The notes beneath the pieces were generated by a model, which made no database searches, was not told where the DNA came from, and worked only from the letters and a program-made list of their open reading frames with translations. A stretch of 64,000 bases of DNA from SLNP01 sp964568875 (GTDB taxonomy: Bacteria > Bacteroidota > Bacteroidia > Bacteroidales > VadinHA17), in the NCBI GenBank assembly GCA_964568875.1, contig CAZMSH010000017.1:1-64000 (forward strand), read 5' to 3'. The position numbers and the translations under genes were made by a program. Within the stretch, counting starts at the first letter, position 1, and every line of letters begins with the position of its first letter. Below are positions 50,668 to 59,274 of this stretch, piece by piece.

Positions 50668-51273
50668 ATGCCAATGAAGTACGATATCAAACCAGGTGTA
50701 AAGGGTCTTATTTTTGACCTCGACGGAACACTGGCAGATTCAATGCCGCTGCATTTCAAAGCCTGGCAGAACACCCTCGCCCGGCATAATGCCACAATAG
50801 AGCAGTCTTTTCTCAAAGCTCACATGGGAACCCCGGGGTGGGCGATAGCAGAGGAGCTTATCAAAGTTAACGGGATTGAAGGCAAGGTGACAGTGGAGGA
50901 GATACTTCAGGGCAAGCTCGAGGAGTTTCTGAAGGTGCAGCATCTGGTGCCACCTGTTCTTCCGGTTGTGGAGATAGCTAAGAAGTACCACGGCAAGCTT
51001 CCTATGGCAGTTGGAACCGGCGGGCACAGGCAGGCGGTTGAAAGAACCCTGCAGGTTATTGGTATGAGAGAGTATTTCGAGATCGTAATCACTGCCAATG
51101 ATGTCGACAGACATAAACCACACCCTGATACGTTCCTGAAGTGTGCAGAACTCATGGGCATTGCCCCTCAGCATATTGAGGTGTTTGAAGACGGGGATCT
51201 GGGTATAGAAGCAGCATTAAGGGCAGGAATGATACCCACAGATGTACGATCGTGGTATAACTCTGACTGGTAG
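50668..51273 (+). CDS. HAD-family sugar-phosphate phosphatase or phosphoglucomutase-like protein
   Basis: A 201-residue haloacid dehalogenase of the beta-phosphoglucomutase/YqaB subfamily. Motif I is FDLDGTLADSMPLHFKAW (nucleophile Asp near residue 15), motif II is VGTGG, motif III Lys is in RHKPHPDTF and motif IV is FEDGDLGIEAA. The small cap between motifs I and II (about 25-90) fits the group that acts on sugar phosphates such as fructose 1-phosphate or 2-deoxyglucose 6-phosphate. The exact substrate is not determined. It is convergent with the KamA-like gene, with no terminator hairpin obvious in the 74-bp gap. Confidence 0.87.
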   Translation: MPMKYDIKPGVKGLIFDLDGTLADSMPLHFKAWQNTLARHNATIEQSFLKAHMGTPGWAIAEELIKVNGIEGKVTVEEILQGKLEEFLKVQHLVPPVLPVVEIAKKYHGKLPMAVGTGGHRQAVERTLQVIGMREYFEIVITANDVDRHKPHPDTFLKCAELMGIAPQHIEVFEDGDLGIEAALRAGMIPTDVRSWYNSDW

Positions 51274-51347
51274 GAGACACTCCGGCGTTGTTACGTTCCT
51301 GAATCAAGTCTGCTGCGGCAATTAGCCTCATACCAGATCAGTGGCAG

Positions 51348-53534
51348 CTATATCTCAATGTTGGAAAGCTCACCGGTTAATTCGAATTCATATTCCGGGT
51401 ACTCATAGATGGACGGCCGCTCTTCTGTCTGTCCCATCGAGTAGCCGTAAAGTCCGTCATAATCTTCCTTCTTCTCGCCCAGTTCCTCCATCTGGTTGAG
51501 GTACTCATGAATTGACTTTGATTCGATTATTATGATTTTACCCATCTTCTCGGTAATAGGACTATGGCTGCGGGTGGAATCATGGTCGAACTGCAAAATT
51601 CTCCTGCCATACCTGGTCACCCCTATGGTTCTGAAGGTCATGCTCTTTCCCACTCCCGGCAGATTAAGCACATTCCTGTCTATTGCAAGGAACGGAACAT
51701 CGGCTTCATTTCTCAGCCTCGCTATTTTCTGTGATATTATCGTCGGCTCTTCAACGAGTTTTTCGATTTCAGGTTTGAACCTGGCATCAACCCTGCCGAG
51801 TGATTTCTCCTCCAGTTCCTCCTGCACTATCCTTGCATTGGGTGTGTAGCAGAAGTTGTTCTCCATGTAACCTTTTACAGTAAATGTGTAATAGGGCAGT
51901 ATTCCTATGTCGTTCATCTCCTTTCTCAACTTAGCCGAATGACCGCGCCTTGATGCGGCAGTGGTGAATACCAGCTGGTTTGTCACAATCCATCCGGCCG
52001 CGTTCAGCTTTTCGACGGCACTCCTGGCTTCCGGGGTTATCTCCATGGCCGATTCGAAGTGGGTCTGGATAACAAACTGTCTTATACCTATTTTCGAAGC
52101 CTTGTCCCTGAACCTGCCCAATATGCCGGCAAGCTTATCAGTAACACGCTGAGGCAGGTATACAGGCAGCCTTGTTCCAAACCGTACCCTGACCATCTCC
52201 GCTATCTTTTCACCATCGGGAAGGGTTTCATTCTTCTTCTTTTTTCTCAGGGCCATCTGGTATATCTCCTCCAGTATGTTCTCAATAGTGTTGTCGGAAC
52301 TCATGAATGCATCACCACCCGTTATGAGGATGTCTCTTAACTGGGTGTCTTCCTCGAAATACCTCATCAGCTCTTTCAGCTTAACAGGCCATATATCATT
52401 TGGTTTCAGTTTCTCCAGATTGAAATTGAGATGGCCTGACTGGAAGTTGTACATTCTCTGGCATGAAGAACAAAGGCCTCCGCATGCCCGGCCCATTGAA
52501 TCGGGGATCAGGATTGCAACCTCAGGATATCTCCTGTGTATGTTGGTCTGGTTCGGTAGCAGCCATCCTGCTGCGTTAGGTTTCCCCGGTTCCACCTTAT
52601 CCTCCTTTTCCCAGGCTACTATATGACCGAATTCATTTACCAGCTGTTTGCTGTATAGTACGTAGTATCTTATCGCCAGGTCAGCACCAACTGCGAAATA
52701 AGGAACCCTGACGTGCAGTAACGAGAGATAGTAGAGGTTAACAAAAAACGGAATTCCTGCTTCTTTGGCTTCTTCAAGTATTTTCATCGTGTCAGGATCG
52801 AGCGAGAAATTGAGCATTTCGTTCAGCAACCCGGGTGTTCTGATGGCAAAATGCAGATGGAACCTGTCATTATCCCACCACTTTAACGCTTGCTTCATCT
52901 TGTCTTCGAAGGTGCTTCCTTCAGCAAAAGTGTATTTGTCACTTACAATTTCGCCACTCTCCATCTTGTTTATAAGAATGGTCAGTATTCTCTCCCGGTT
53001 TTCGCGTCTTAGCTGTATTATCCTGGGATCGAGACCACTCGGATACCTGTCCATCCACTCTGTTATCTCCTTGTCAGTAGGTGTCTTCTTCCTGGATTCG
53101 CCCCGCAGCTGCCTGAAAAGTTCAATCATATCGATGAAGAAATCAGGCTTGGCACCGCCGGTGCCTTTATTTACAGCCAGCCATAACAATCTCAGGGGGT
53201 GACTTACGGCAGTCTCTCCCCGCAGATTGAGATCGGGCAACTCTATTCCGGCATATTCAATGTAATCAAGCAATCTTATGATGGCATAATCCTGCCAGTC
53301 GAGCTTTTCAAAATCCTCTCTTGTCGGATGTGGTGTATTATAGTATTCAAATACCTGCCTTCTCTCTGCAAATCGTCTGAATAACCACTCCCTGACCCCA
53401 ACCATAACCTCCGTATCGTTCCTCGAGTTTTGCATTATCATCTCAATCTCGGGATTCTCATTCATAAGCTGTTTGAGAAGCCTGTGCGACCTGACCGTAA
53501 TTGCTATCCTGTCAAGTTTTTCTATTTCCGTCAT
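51348..53534 (-). CDS. KamA-family radical SAM protein, long form
   Basis: A 728-residue relative of lysine 2,3-aminomutase. The radical SAM cluster motif CGGLCSSC (CxxxCxxC) is near residue 350, followed by family features such as ILITGGDAFMSSDNTIENIL and the later VTNQLVFTTAASRRGHSAKLRKEM. True lysine 2,3-aminomutases are about 415 residues; here about 300 residues precede the radical SAM core, mostly helical and charged. PLP binding cannot be confirmed by eye. The product could be an aminomutase with unusual substrate or a distinct radical enzyme. It stands alone, preceded by a strong terminator of the transketolase gene. Confidence 0.85.
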   Translation of the reverse strand: MTEIEKLDRIAITVRSHRLLKQLMNENPEIEMIMQNSRNDTEVMVGVREWLFRRFAERRQVFEYYNTPHPTREDFEKLDWQDYAIIRLLDYIEYAGIELPDLNLRGETAVSHPLRLLWLAVNKGTGGAKPDFFIDMIELFRQLRGESRKKTPTDKEITEWMDRYPSGLDPRIIQLRRENRERILTILINKMESGEIVSDKYTFAEGSTFEDKMKQALKWWDNDRFHLHFAIRTPGLLNEMLNFSLDPDTMKILEEAKEAGIPFFVNLYYLSLLHVRVPYFAVGADLAIRYYVLYSKQLVNEFGHIVAWEKEDKVEPGKPNAAGWLLPNQTNIHRRYPEVAILIPDSMGRACGGLCSSCQRMYNFQSGHLNFNLEKLKPNDIWPVKLKELMRYFEEDTQLRDILITGGDAFMSSDNTIENILEEIYQMALRKKKKNETLPDGEKIAEMVRVRFGTRLPVYLPQRVTDKLAGILGRFRDKASKIGIRQFVIQTHFESAMEITPEARSAVEKLNAAGWIVTNQLVFTTAASRRGHSAKLRKEMNDIGILPYYTFTVKGYMENNFCYTPNARIVQEELEEKSLGRVDARFKPEIEKLVEEPTIISQKIARLRNEADVPFLAIDRNVLNLPGVGKSMTFRTIGVTRYGRRILQFDHDSTRSHSPITEKMGKIIIIESKSIHEYLNQMEELGEKKEDYDGLYGYSMGQTEERPSIYEYPEYEFELTGELSNIEI

Positions 53535-53566
53535 GATTCTGTGATTGGTTTATCTCTACAAAATAC

Positions 53567-53606
53567 AAAAAAAAATGCCTGCAGCCAAACTAAACTGGCT
53601 ACAGGC
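53567..53606 (-). terminator. Rho-independent terminator after transketolase
   Basis: An 11-bp stem with one mismatch, 53577-53587 with 53596-53606, encloses an 8-nt loop; on the minus strand it is followed by nine T (complement of 53567-53575). It lies 110 nt past the transketolase stop and about 33 nt before the KamA-like start. Confidence 0.85.
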
Positions 53607-53715
53607 TGTTAAGTGCCTTATATTCATTCGAAAGGATTACATCAGGAAAATATGATGCAATGATCAGATTGTCAGTATTGTGGTCGTAGTGCTATTTAGG
53701 TCGGGTGAATAAATA

Positions 53716-55755
53716 CTACTTCATTTCGTTCAGGTACTTTGTTACTTCTGTTACTACATTCTCAGGTGTGAATCCGAATTTTTCATCCAGAACCTGGTAG
53801 GGTGCCGAATAACCGAAACTCTCGAGGCCTATGACCCTGCCTTTATCTCCTGCCAGTAACTGAAGTGTCACCGGTAGTCCGGCCGTAAGGCCAAAGACGG
53901 GAATACCCGGTGTCAGCACCGAGTTCCGGTATTCTGCAGATTGGTTCCTGAAGACACCTTCTGAAGGTACAGAGACTATTCTCGATTTAATCCCGTTACT
54001 CTCCAGCAGTGTCGCACCCTCATAAAGAGTCGCCACTTCAGAACCACTTGCTATAAGAATTACATCGGGATTTCCATCACACTCCTTAACAATATATGCT
54101 CCCTTTGCCGTCCTGAGCGAATCGGTGTAGCGGTCGCTGCCTGCTGGTGGCAGTGAGGTTATATTCTGCCTTGAAAGTATCAATGCTGTTGGGGACAACC
54201 TGTTTTCGAGGGCCATTTTCCACGAAACCGTTGTCTCATCTGCGTCTGCGGGCCGAAGGACCAGCATGCTGTTTTTCCCTGAGTGATTTTTAAGGTGCTC
54301 CATAAGCCTTATCTGAGCTTCCTGCTCGACAGGCTGATGTGTAGGACCGTCCTCACCGACGCGGAAGGCATCATGTGTCCATACATAAATAACATGAAGC
54401 TCCATCAGCGCAGCAAGCCTTACTGCCGGTTTCATGTAGTCTGAGAAGACGAAGAACGTGCCTCCCACGGGTATTACGCCACCATGCAGGGCCATGCCGT
54501 TCATTATTGCCGCCAGTGTAAGCTCCGACACTCCTGCATGTAAAAATGATCCTGAAAAATCACCCCGGGTGAAAGGTTTCGTTTTCTTCAGGAAACCATC
54601 CGTCTTATCGCTGTTGGCCAGATCAGCTGATGCAACTATCATGTTTTCAACTTTGCCGGCAAGATACGACATCACGTTGGCAGATGCTGCCCTTGTGGCT
54701 ATTCCCCTTTTCTGCTCTATTGCAGAGAAATCGATGGAAGGTATCTTTCCTGACCAGAATAGTTCAAGCTTTGCCAGGAGATCGGGATTCTCGCTGCTCC
54801 AGGCCTCAAAATCCCTTTGCCATTTCTCAGCCTCAGCCTTCTTATCTTCTTTGACGCCTGCATATAATCCTGCAACATCTTCAAACACTTTGAACGGGTC
54901 GGCAGGATCACCTCCAAGATTTATCAACGACTTCTCAAACGAGGCCCCGGCAGCAGAAACCGGCTGTCCGTGTGTTGAAGTCCTGCCTTCAAACGACTTT
55001 CCGCTGTCGTCAAGCAAACCTTTGCCCATAATTGTTTTGCCAATTATCAGCGTAGGTTTTTCCTTTTGCTGTGTGGCTGAACTGAGTGCTTTGGTAATCT
55101 CTTCCTGATTGTGACCATCGATGGTTATAACATTCCAACCCCAGGCTTCGTACTTCTTTGCCGTATCCTCAATGGTGACTTCTTCTGTTTTTGTCGATAA
55201 TTGAATGTCATTGGAATCGTAAAACATTATCAGATTGTGCAGTCCGAGATATCCAGCTATACGGCCTGCACCCTGGGATATCTCCTCCTGAATGCCTCCG
55301 TCAGATATAAATGTATATATCTTGTGAGAAAACAAATCTCCAAACCTTTCTGCCAGAAACCTTTCCGCAATCGCTGCACCAACAGCCATTGTATGACCCT
55401 GGCCGAGCGGACCGCTGGTATTCTCAACACCCCTGTCAGGATCGAATTCCGGATGCCCCGGGGTGGAGCTGCCCCACTGCCTGAAGTTCTTAAGATCATC
55501 AGTAGTGTAGTGACCTGTAAGATGCAGAATGGAATAGAGCATCGGTGACATGTGCCCGGGATCAAGGAAAAACCTGTCACGATTTATCCAGCACGGGTCA
55601 GCAGGATCATATTTCAGAAATTTACTGTACAAAACATGAATGAAATCGGCACCTCCCATAGCCCCTCCGGGATGTCCTGATTTTGCCTTTTCAACCATGG
55701 CCATAGACAATATCCTTATGTTGTCGGCCGCCCTGCTGGAAACATTATTTGTCAT
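53716..55755 (-). CDS. tkt: Transketolase
   Basis: Thiamine-diphosphate enzyme of the pentose phosphate pathway, moving two-carbon units between sugar phosphates. The 679 residues carry GHPGGAMGGADF (start of the TPP domain), ISDGGIQEEISQGAGRI (the TPP/Mg motif, with SDG in place of GDG), GEDGPTHQPVEQ in the pyrimidine-binding domain and a normal C-terminal domain. The N- and C-terminal halves are on one chain, unlike the split archaeal/some clostridial form. It has its own -7 element and its own terminator, so it is probably a single-gene unit. Confidence 0.96.
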   Translation of the reverse strand: MTNNVSSRAADNIRILSMAMVEKAKSGHPGGAMGGADFIHVLYSKFLKYDPADPCWINRDRFFLDPGHMSPMLYSILHLTGHYTTDDLKNFRQWGSSTPGHPEFDPDRGVENTSGPLGQGHTMAVGAAIAERFLAERFGDLFSHKIYTFISDGGIQEEISQGAGRIAGYLGLHNLIMFYDSNDIQLSTKTEEVTIEDTAKKYEAWGWNVITIDGHNQEEITKALSSATQQKEKPTLIIGKTIMGKGLLDDSGKSFEGRTSTHGQPVSAAGASFEKSLINLGGDPADPFKVFEDVAGLYAGVKEDKKAEAEKWQRDFEAWSSENPDLLAKLELFWSGKIPSIDFSAIEQKRGIATRAASANVMSYLAGKVENMIVASADLANSDKTDGFLKKTKPFTRGDFSGSFLHAGVSELTLAAIMNGMALHGGVIPVGGTFFVFSDYMKPAVRLAALMELHVIYVWTHDAFRVGEDGPTHQPVEQEAQIRLMEHLKNHSGKNSMLVLRPADADETTVSWKMALENRLSPTALILSRQNITSLPPAGSDRYTDSLRTAKGAYIVKECDGNPDVILIASGSEVATLYEGATLLESNGIKSRIVSVPSEGVFRNQSAEYRNSVLTPGIPVFGLTAGLPVTLQLLAGDKGRVIGLESFGYSAPYQVLDEKFGFTPENVVTEVTKYLNEMK

Positions 55756-55792
55756 ATAATACTGAATTTCTCTGTTTTTATTACTATGTGCG

Positions 55793-55800
55793 CAAAAATA
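55793..55800 (-). promoter_or_regulatory. -7 promoter element for transketolase
   Basis: The minus strand reads TATTTTTG, a perfect TAnnTTTG, 38 nt before the transketolase ATG. No clear -33 box was seen. Confidence 0.5.
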
Positions 55801-55892
55801 GCAAACTTTTACCGTATAACCATAAGTGTAAATAATACAATTAAAATTTCAAATAGTAAAACGGATGTAAAATGGCATAGGAGGTATAAGGA

Positions 55893-55909
55893 GGGTACAA
55901 TCCAACCCC
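55893..55909 (-). repeat. Repeat copy at left edge of gap 1
   Basis: GGGTACAATCCAACCCC is the exact reverse complement of 61932-61948 at the right edge of gap 2. Both abut assembly gaps, as expected for a dispersed repeat that broke assembly. Confidence 0.8.
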
Positions 55910-56009
55910 NNNNNNNNNNNNNNNNNNNNNNNNNNNNNNNNNNNNNNNNNNNNNNNNNNNNNNNNNNNNNNNNNNNNNNNNNNNNNNNNNNNNNNNNNNN
56001 NNNNNNNNN
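55910..56009. other. Assembly gap 1 (100 N)
   Basis: A run of exactly 100 N, the usual placeholder for a scaffold gap of unknown size. The non-coding region around it (55756-56107) holds the transketolase promoter, the repeat copy and, to the right, 98 bp before the pdxB stop codon in which I see no gene. Confidence 0.99.
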
Positions 56010-56107
56010 TATCTTTGTTGCCGGCGGACGATGAATGGCTCAGGCGGAGCGAAGCGGAGTCCCGCACCGAAGGTCGGGAGCTCAGTGTTGAGAGCAGGGT
56101 GTTGTTG

Positions 56108-57241
56108 TCAGATGGTTTTGAATCCCAGGGCGGCAGCTATTGATTTAACGGGCTGGGAGCCTGTAATGGTGTATGCATTGAACTCACGCCTGACGGGGTA
56201 TTTATTCCTTAGTTCCTCGAATGCCTCCGGACCGGATTTAAACAGATTGCTTTCTGATTCTATGTCATAGGTAATCTTTACTATATAATGGAGTGCCTCA
56301 GTAAGGTCTCTGTTATTGTCACTTATCAGAAGATCACAATGCTCGGGAACAGGCAACATACTTTCATCAGGCAGACTCAATCCCAATGAGAAGTGCTTAG
56401 AAAGAGACTGTAAAGCCATTCTGGCTCCGTTCATTTTGCCATCGGCAGAATATCCTGCGATATGCGGTGTTGCCAGTTCGGCCATCGAAATAAGTTCCGG
56501 GTCAGCAGCCGGTTCACCGCTCCACACATCAGCAATATACCCTCTTAACTGACCTGACCAGAGTGCCTTTTTTACCTCTTCCTCATCTGCGACACCTCCT
56601 CTTGAGGTGTTGATCAGAAATGCAGCCCTTTTCATGGATGAAATGAACTCTTTACCTGCCATTCTGAAAGTTGCGTCTCTGCCAGTTAATGTTAAAGGGA
56701 CGTGCAGGGTTACAATATCCGACTCCTTCAGTAGTTTATCCAACCGGGTAAAGCCACCCGATTTTTCCCTGCGTTGGCGTGGAGGGTCATTAAGCATCAC
56801 TTTCATTCCTAAAGAATGTGCAGCATCAGCTACCCTGGTTCCGACATGACCTGCACCGACAATTCCAAGTGTGGTATCAGCCGGGTCCATCCCGTATTTT
56901 GTGGACAGGTATAACAAAGAGGCGGTAAGGTACTGCATAACCGACCCTGAGTTACATCCCGGGGCACTTCTCCATGCAATGCCATTTTTTCGACAATAGT
57001 GTGTATCAATATGATCAAAACCTATGGTGGCTGTAGCTATTAAAGACACACCTGTGCCATGGAGAAGTTCCTCGTTGCAGATTGTGCGGGTCCTGATTAT
57101 CAGTGCATCCGCATTTATGATGTCTCTTCTTTCGATCGCTTTTCCTGGTAAATAGGAAACATTTGCACATTGTTCGGCAAAACCCTGTATGTAGGGGATT
57201 GCTTCATCGATGACAACGGATAGCTTTGACCGGTTTTTCAT
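56108..57241 (-). CDS. pdxB: 4-phosphoerythronate dehydrogenase
   Basis: A 377-residue D-2-hydroxyacid dehydrogenase of the PdxB type, catalysing the second step of the DXP-dependent pyridoxal phosphate pathway. The N-terminal segment IIRTRTICNEELL and ATATIGFDHID are characteristic, the NAD loop is LGIVGAGHVGTRVADAA, the catalytic Arg is in INTSRGGV and the catalytic His in ATPHIAGYS. The PdxB-specific C-terminal dimerisation domain is present, which separates it from SerA. It lies directly right of gap 1 and is divergent from the hydrogenase genes. Confidence 0.94.
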   Translation of the reverse strand: MKNRSKLSVVIDEAIPYIQGFAEQCANVSYLPGKAIERRDIINADALIIRTRTICNEELLHGTGVSLIATATIGFDHIDTHYCRKNGIAWRSAPGCNSGSVMQYLTASLLYLSTKYGMDPADTTLGIVGAGHVGTRVADAAHSLGMKVMLNDPPRQRREKSGGFTRLDKLLKESDIVTLHVPLTLTGRDATFRMAGKEFISSMKRAAFLINTSRGGVADEEEVKKALWSGQLRGYIADVWSGEPAADPELISMAELATPHIAGYSADGKMNGARMALQSLSKHFSLGLSLPDESMLPVPEHCDLLISDNNRDLTEALHYIVKITYDIESESNLFKSGPEAFEELRNKYPVRREFNAYTITGSQPVKSIAAALGFKTI

Positions 57242-57616
57242 TGCTGCAGTTCATGAAATAAACTCAACTGAGCAATATTACGACTTTTTGGGTAAAATGA
57301 AGTACAGACAGTGCTTCAGGAATTCAACTCTGTTGCACCGGCGTTGTGTTACTAAACTAACAGAACGACGTGCACTACCAGACAGATAATCTTTTGTTGT
57401 AGTAATAACTGTCATAAATACAGGGTTTTGAGTCTGGTTCTTAGATTAAGTATAAATAATGTTTTATGACTTTTGTAATATTTTAATGTGAGGTATAATT
57501 TTATTTTTACGCGACCTTTTAACCACATCTTACATCACTTGGCAATTTCATTTACACGAAGGAATCAATATTATAGTATTAACCATATTAATTAAATACC
57601 TAAAAAATAAACCAAA
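57242..57616. other. Divergent intergenic region between pdxB and the hydrogenase operon
   Basis: A 375-bp AT-rich stretch. I see no gene, tRNA or strong hairpin in it. On the plus strand TTTG (57472-57475), 20 bp, then TAATTTTA (57496-57503) differs from the Bacteroidota promoter only in its last base, and would give the hydrogenase mRNA a leader of about 105 nt. A second near match, TATTTTTA, is at 57502-57509. I found no perfect TAnnTTTG for pdxB. Confidence 0.4.
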
Positions 57617-58081
57617 ATGTACCAGGTAGGAAATCTAGTAAAGGAGTTGAGTGCAAAGCACGGTCGTGACAGGGCGAGCCTGATGCCGATTCTGCAGGGT
57701 ATTGTGGAGAAGCACAATTACCTTACCGATGAGGCGATGGTTGAAGTTGCAAAGGAACTCGACATTTCAGCAGCCGAGGTTTACGGAACGGCATCGTTTT
57801 ACACATTTCTTGATACTGTTCCAAGGGGCAAGTATGTTATCAGGGTCTGTAAGACAATTTCATGTTCAATGAAAGGAAAGGGTGAGATAATTCAAACCCT
57901 TGAGAATATCCTGAAGATAAAGGCAGGACAGACGACCTCAGACAAGCAGTTTACACTACTCGAGACAAACTGTATAGGATGGTGCCACAAGGCTCCGGCG
58001 ATGCTTATCAATGACATGCCTTATACAGAGCTGACTGAGGAGAAGGTTATAGAGATCATTAAAGACTATATGCACAAATAA
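57617..58081 (+). CDS. hydC: NuoE-like [2Fe-2S] subunit of [FeFe] hydrogenase (HydC/HndA type)
   Basis: A 154-residue thioredoxin-like ferredoxin of the NuoE/HoxE family. The four cluster ligands are C78, C83, C119 and C123 (CKTISC and CIGWC). It starts the three-gene operon of an NAD-linked soluble [FeFe] hydrogenase and should carry electrons between the FMN subunit and the catalytic subunit. The downstream gene begins 14 nt after its stop. The symbol follows the Thermotoga naming; HndA is equivalent. Confidence 0.93.
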   Translation: MYQVGNLVKELSAKHGRDRASLMPILQGIVEKHNYLTDEAMVEVAKELDISAAEVYGTASFYTFLDTVPRGKYVIRVCKTISCSMKGKGEIIQTLENILKIKAGQTTSDKQFTLLETNCIGWCHKAPAMLINDMPYTELTEEKVIEIIKDYMHK

Positions 58082-58095
58082 AAACCGGTCGAACA

Positions 58096-59256
58096 ATGAA
58101 AAAAACAGGATTGAACAAGCTGGATTATATCTTTGAGAAGATTGATATCCGGGAAGTGCTTGAGAAGGTATATTTAATGTCCAATGATCATATTATCAAG
58201 GAGGTTCTTGATTCAGGTCTGAAGGGCAGGGGAGGCGCTGGCTTCCCGACCGGGATGAAATGGAAATTCACGGCTGACGAAAAGGATCCGGAGAAATACA
58301 TAGTATGTAATGCTGATGAAGGTGAACCCGGAACATTCAAGGACAGGGAACTTCTTGACAAAGTTCCTGACAAGGTATTTGCAGGGATGGCTGTCGCAGG
58401 TAAGGCTATCGGTGCTAAGAACGGTATTATCTACCTCAGGGGAGAATATCGCTACATGCTTCCGCAGCTTCTGAAGCAGCTTGATGGCTTCCAGAAGATC
58501 ATAAAGGAGATAGGCTATGACTTTACAATAGAGTTCAGAATGGGTAGCGGCGCCTACATATGCGGTGAAGAGAGCGCCCTTTTTGAATCAATAGAGGGAA
58601 AGAGGGGAGAACCAAGGAATAAGCCTCCCTATCCTACAGTGTCTGGTGTCTTTTCAAAGCCGACATCTATCAATAACGTAGAGACACTTGTAACAGCCAT
58701 CCTGGTGATGAGAATCGGAGCTGCAGAGTATAATCAGCTTGGAACCAAGGATTCAAGAGGCTCAAAGGTGTTCTCTATATCAGGAGACACGCCCATCCCG
58801 GGGATCTACGAACTTGAACTCGGAATGACGGTACAGGAATTTGTCAACGAGTTTGGCGATGGTGACACCAAGGCCGTACAGGTAGGGGGTGCATCAGGTT
58901 TTTGTGTTCCCAGGAAAAAGTTTGCCGATACAATAATAGGATTCGAGGGTGTTCCGACAGGAGGCTCAATGAAACTGTTCAACAGTTCACGCTCGATGTA
59001 CAATGTGCTTCACAACTACCTCGATTTCTTTGTCGAGGAGTCATGCGGCCAGTGTACACCCTGCCGTGTAGGCTGCCAGCAGTTGCTGAAGGGTGTGCAG
59101 CAGGTAAAGAAGGGTGAGGCGAAGTCTGCCTACCTTAATGAACTTGTCAAACTTGCCGATACGATGAAGATTGCCTCCAAGTGTGGCCTCGGCCAGTCTG
59201 TTGGTAATGCCTTCAAGTCAATAGTTGATAACTTCAGGGAGGAGATCATTTACTAA
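58096..59256 (+). CDS. hydB: NuoF-like FMN/NADH-binding subunit of [FeFe] hydrogenase, short form (HydB/HndC type)
   Basis: A 386-residue diaphorase subunit. The NADH/FMN site is visible in GLKGRGGAGFPTGMKW and NADEGEPGTFKDR, with GSGAYICGEESALFESIEGKRGEPRNKPPYP following. One [4Fe-4S] cluster is bound by C317, C320, C323 and probably the Cys of SKCGLGQ (about 363). Relative to the roughly 600-residue HydB of bifurcating hydrogenases it lacks both the N-terminal [2Fe-2S] thioredoxin-like domain and the C-terminal two-cluster ferredoxin domain. It lies 14 nt after hydC and 18 nt before hydA. Confidence 0.93.
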   Translation: MKKTGLNKLDYIFEKIDIREVLEKVYLMSNDHIIKEVLDSGLKGRGGAGFPTGMKWKFTADEKDPEKYIVCNADEGEPGTFKDRELLDKVPDKVFAGMAVAGKAIGAKNGIIYLRGEYRYMLPQLLKQLDGFQKIIKEIGYDFTIEFRMGSGAYICGEESALFESIEGKRGEPRNKPPYPTVSGVFSKPTSINNVETLVTAILVMRIGAAEYNQLGTKDSRGSKVFSISGDTPIPGIYELELGMTVQEFVNEFGDGDTKAVQVGGASGFCVPRKKFADTIIGFEGVPTGGSMKLFNSSRSMYNVLHNYLDFFVEESCGQCTPCRVGCQQLLKGVQQVKKGEAKSAYLNELVKLADTMKIASKCGLGQSVGNAFKSIVDNFREEIIY

Positions 59257-59274
59257 TCTGTAAAAAGAAAACAA

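Noticed and set aside
55786..56067. Open frames running through gap 1
   Set aside because: They depend on unknown bases and contain no recognisable protein.
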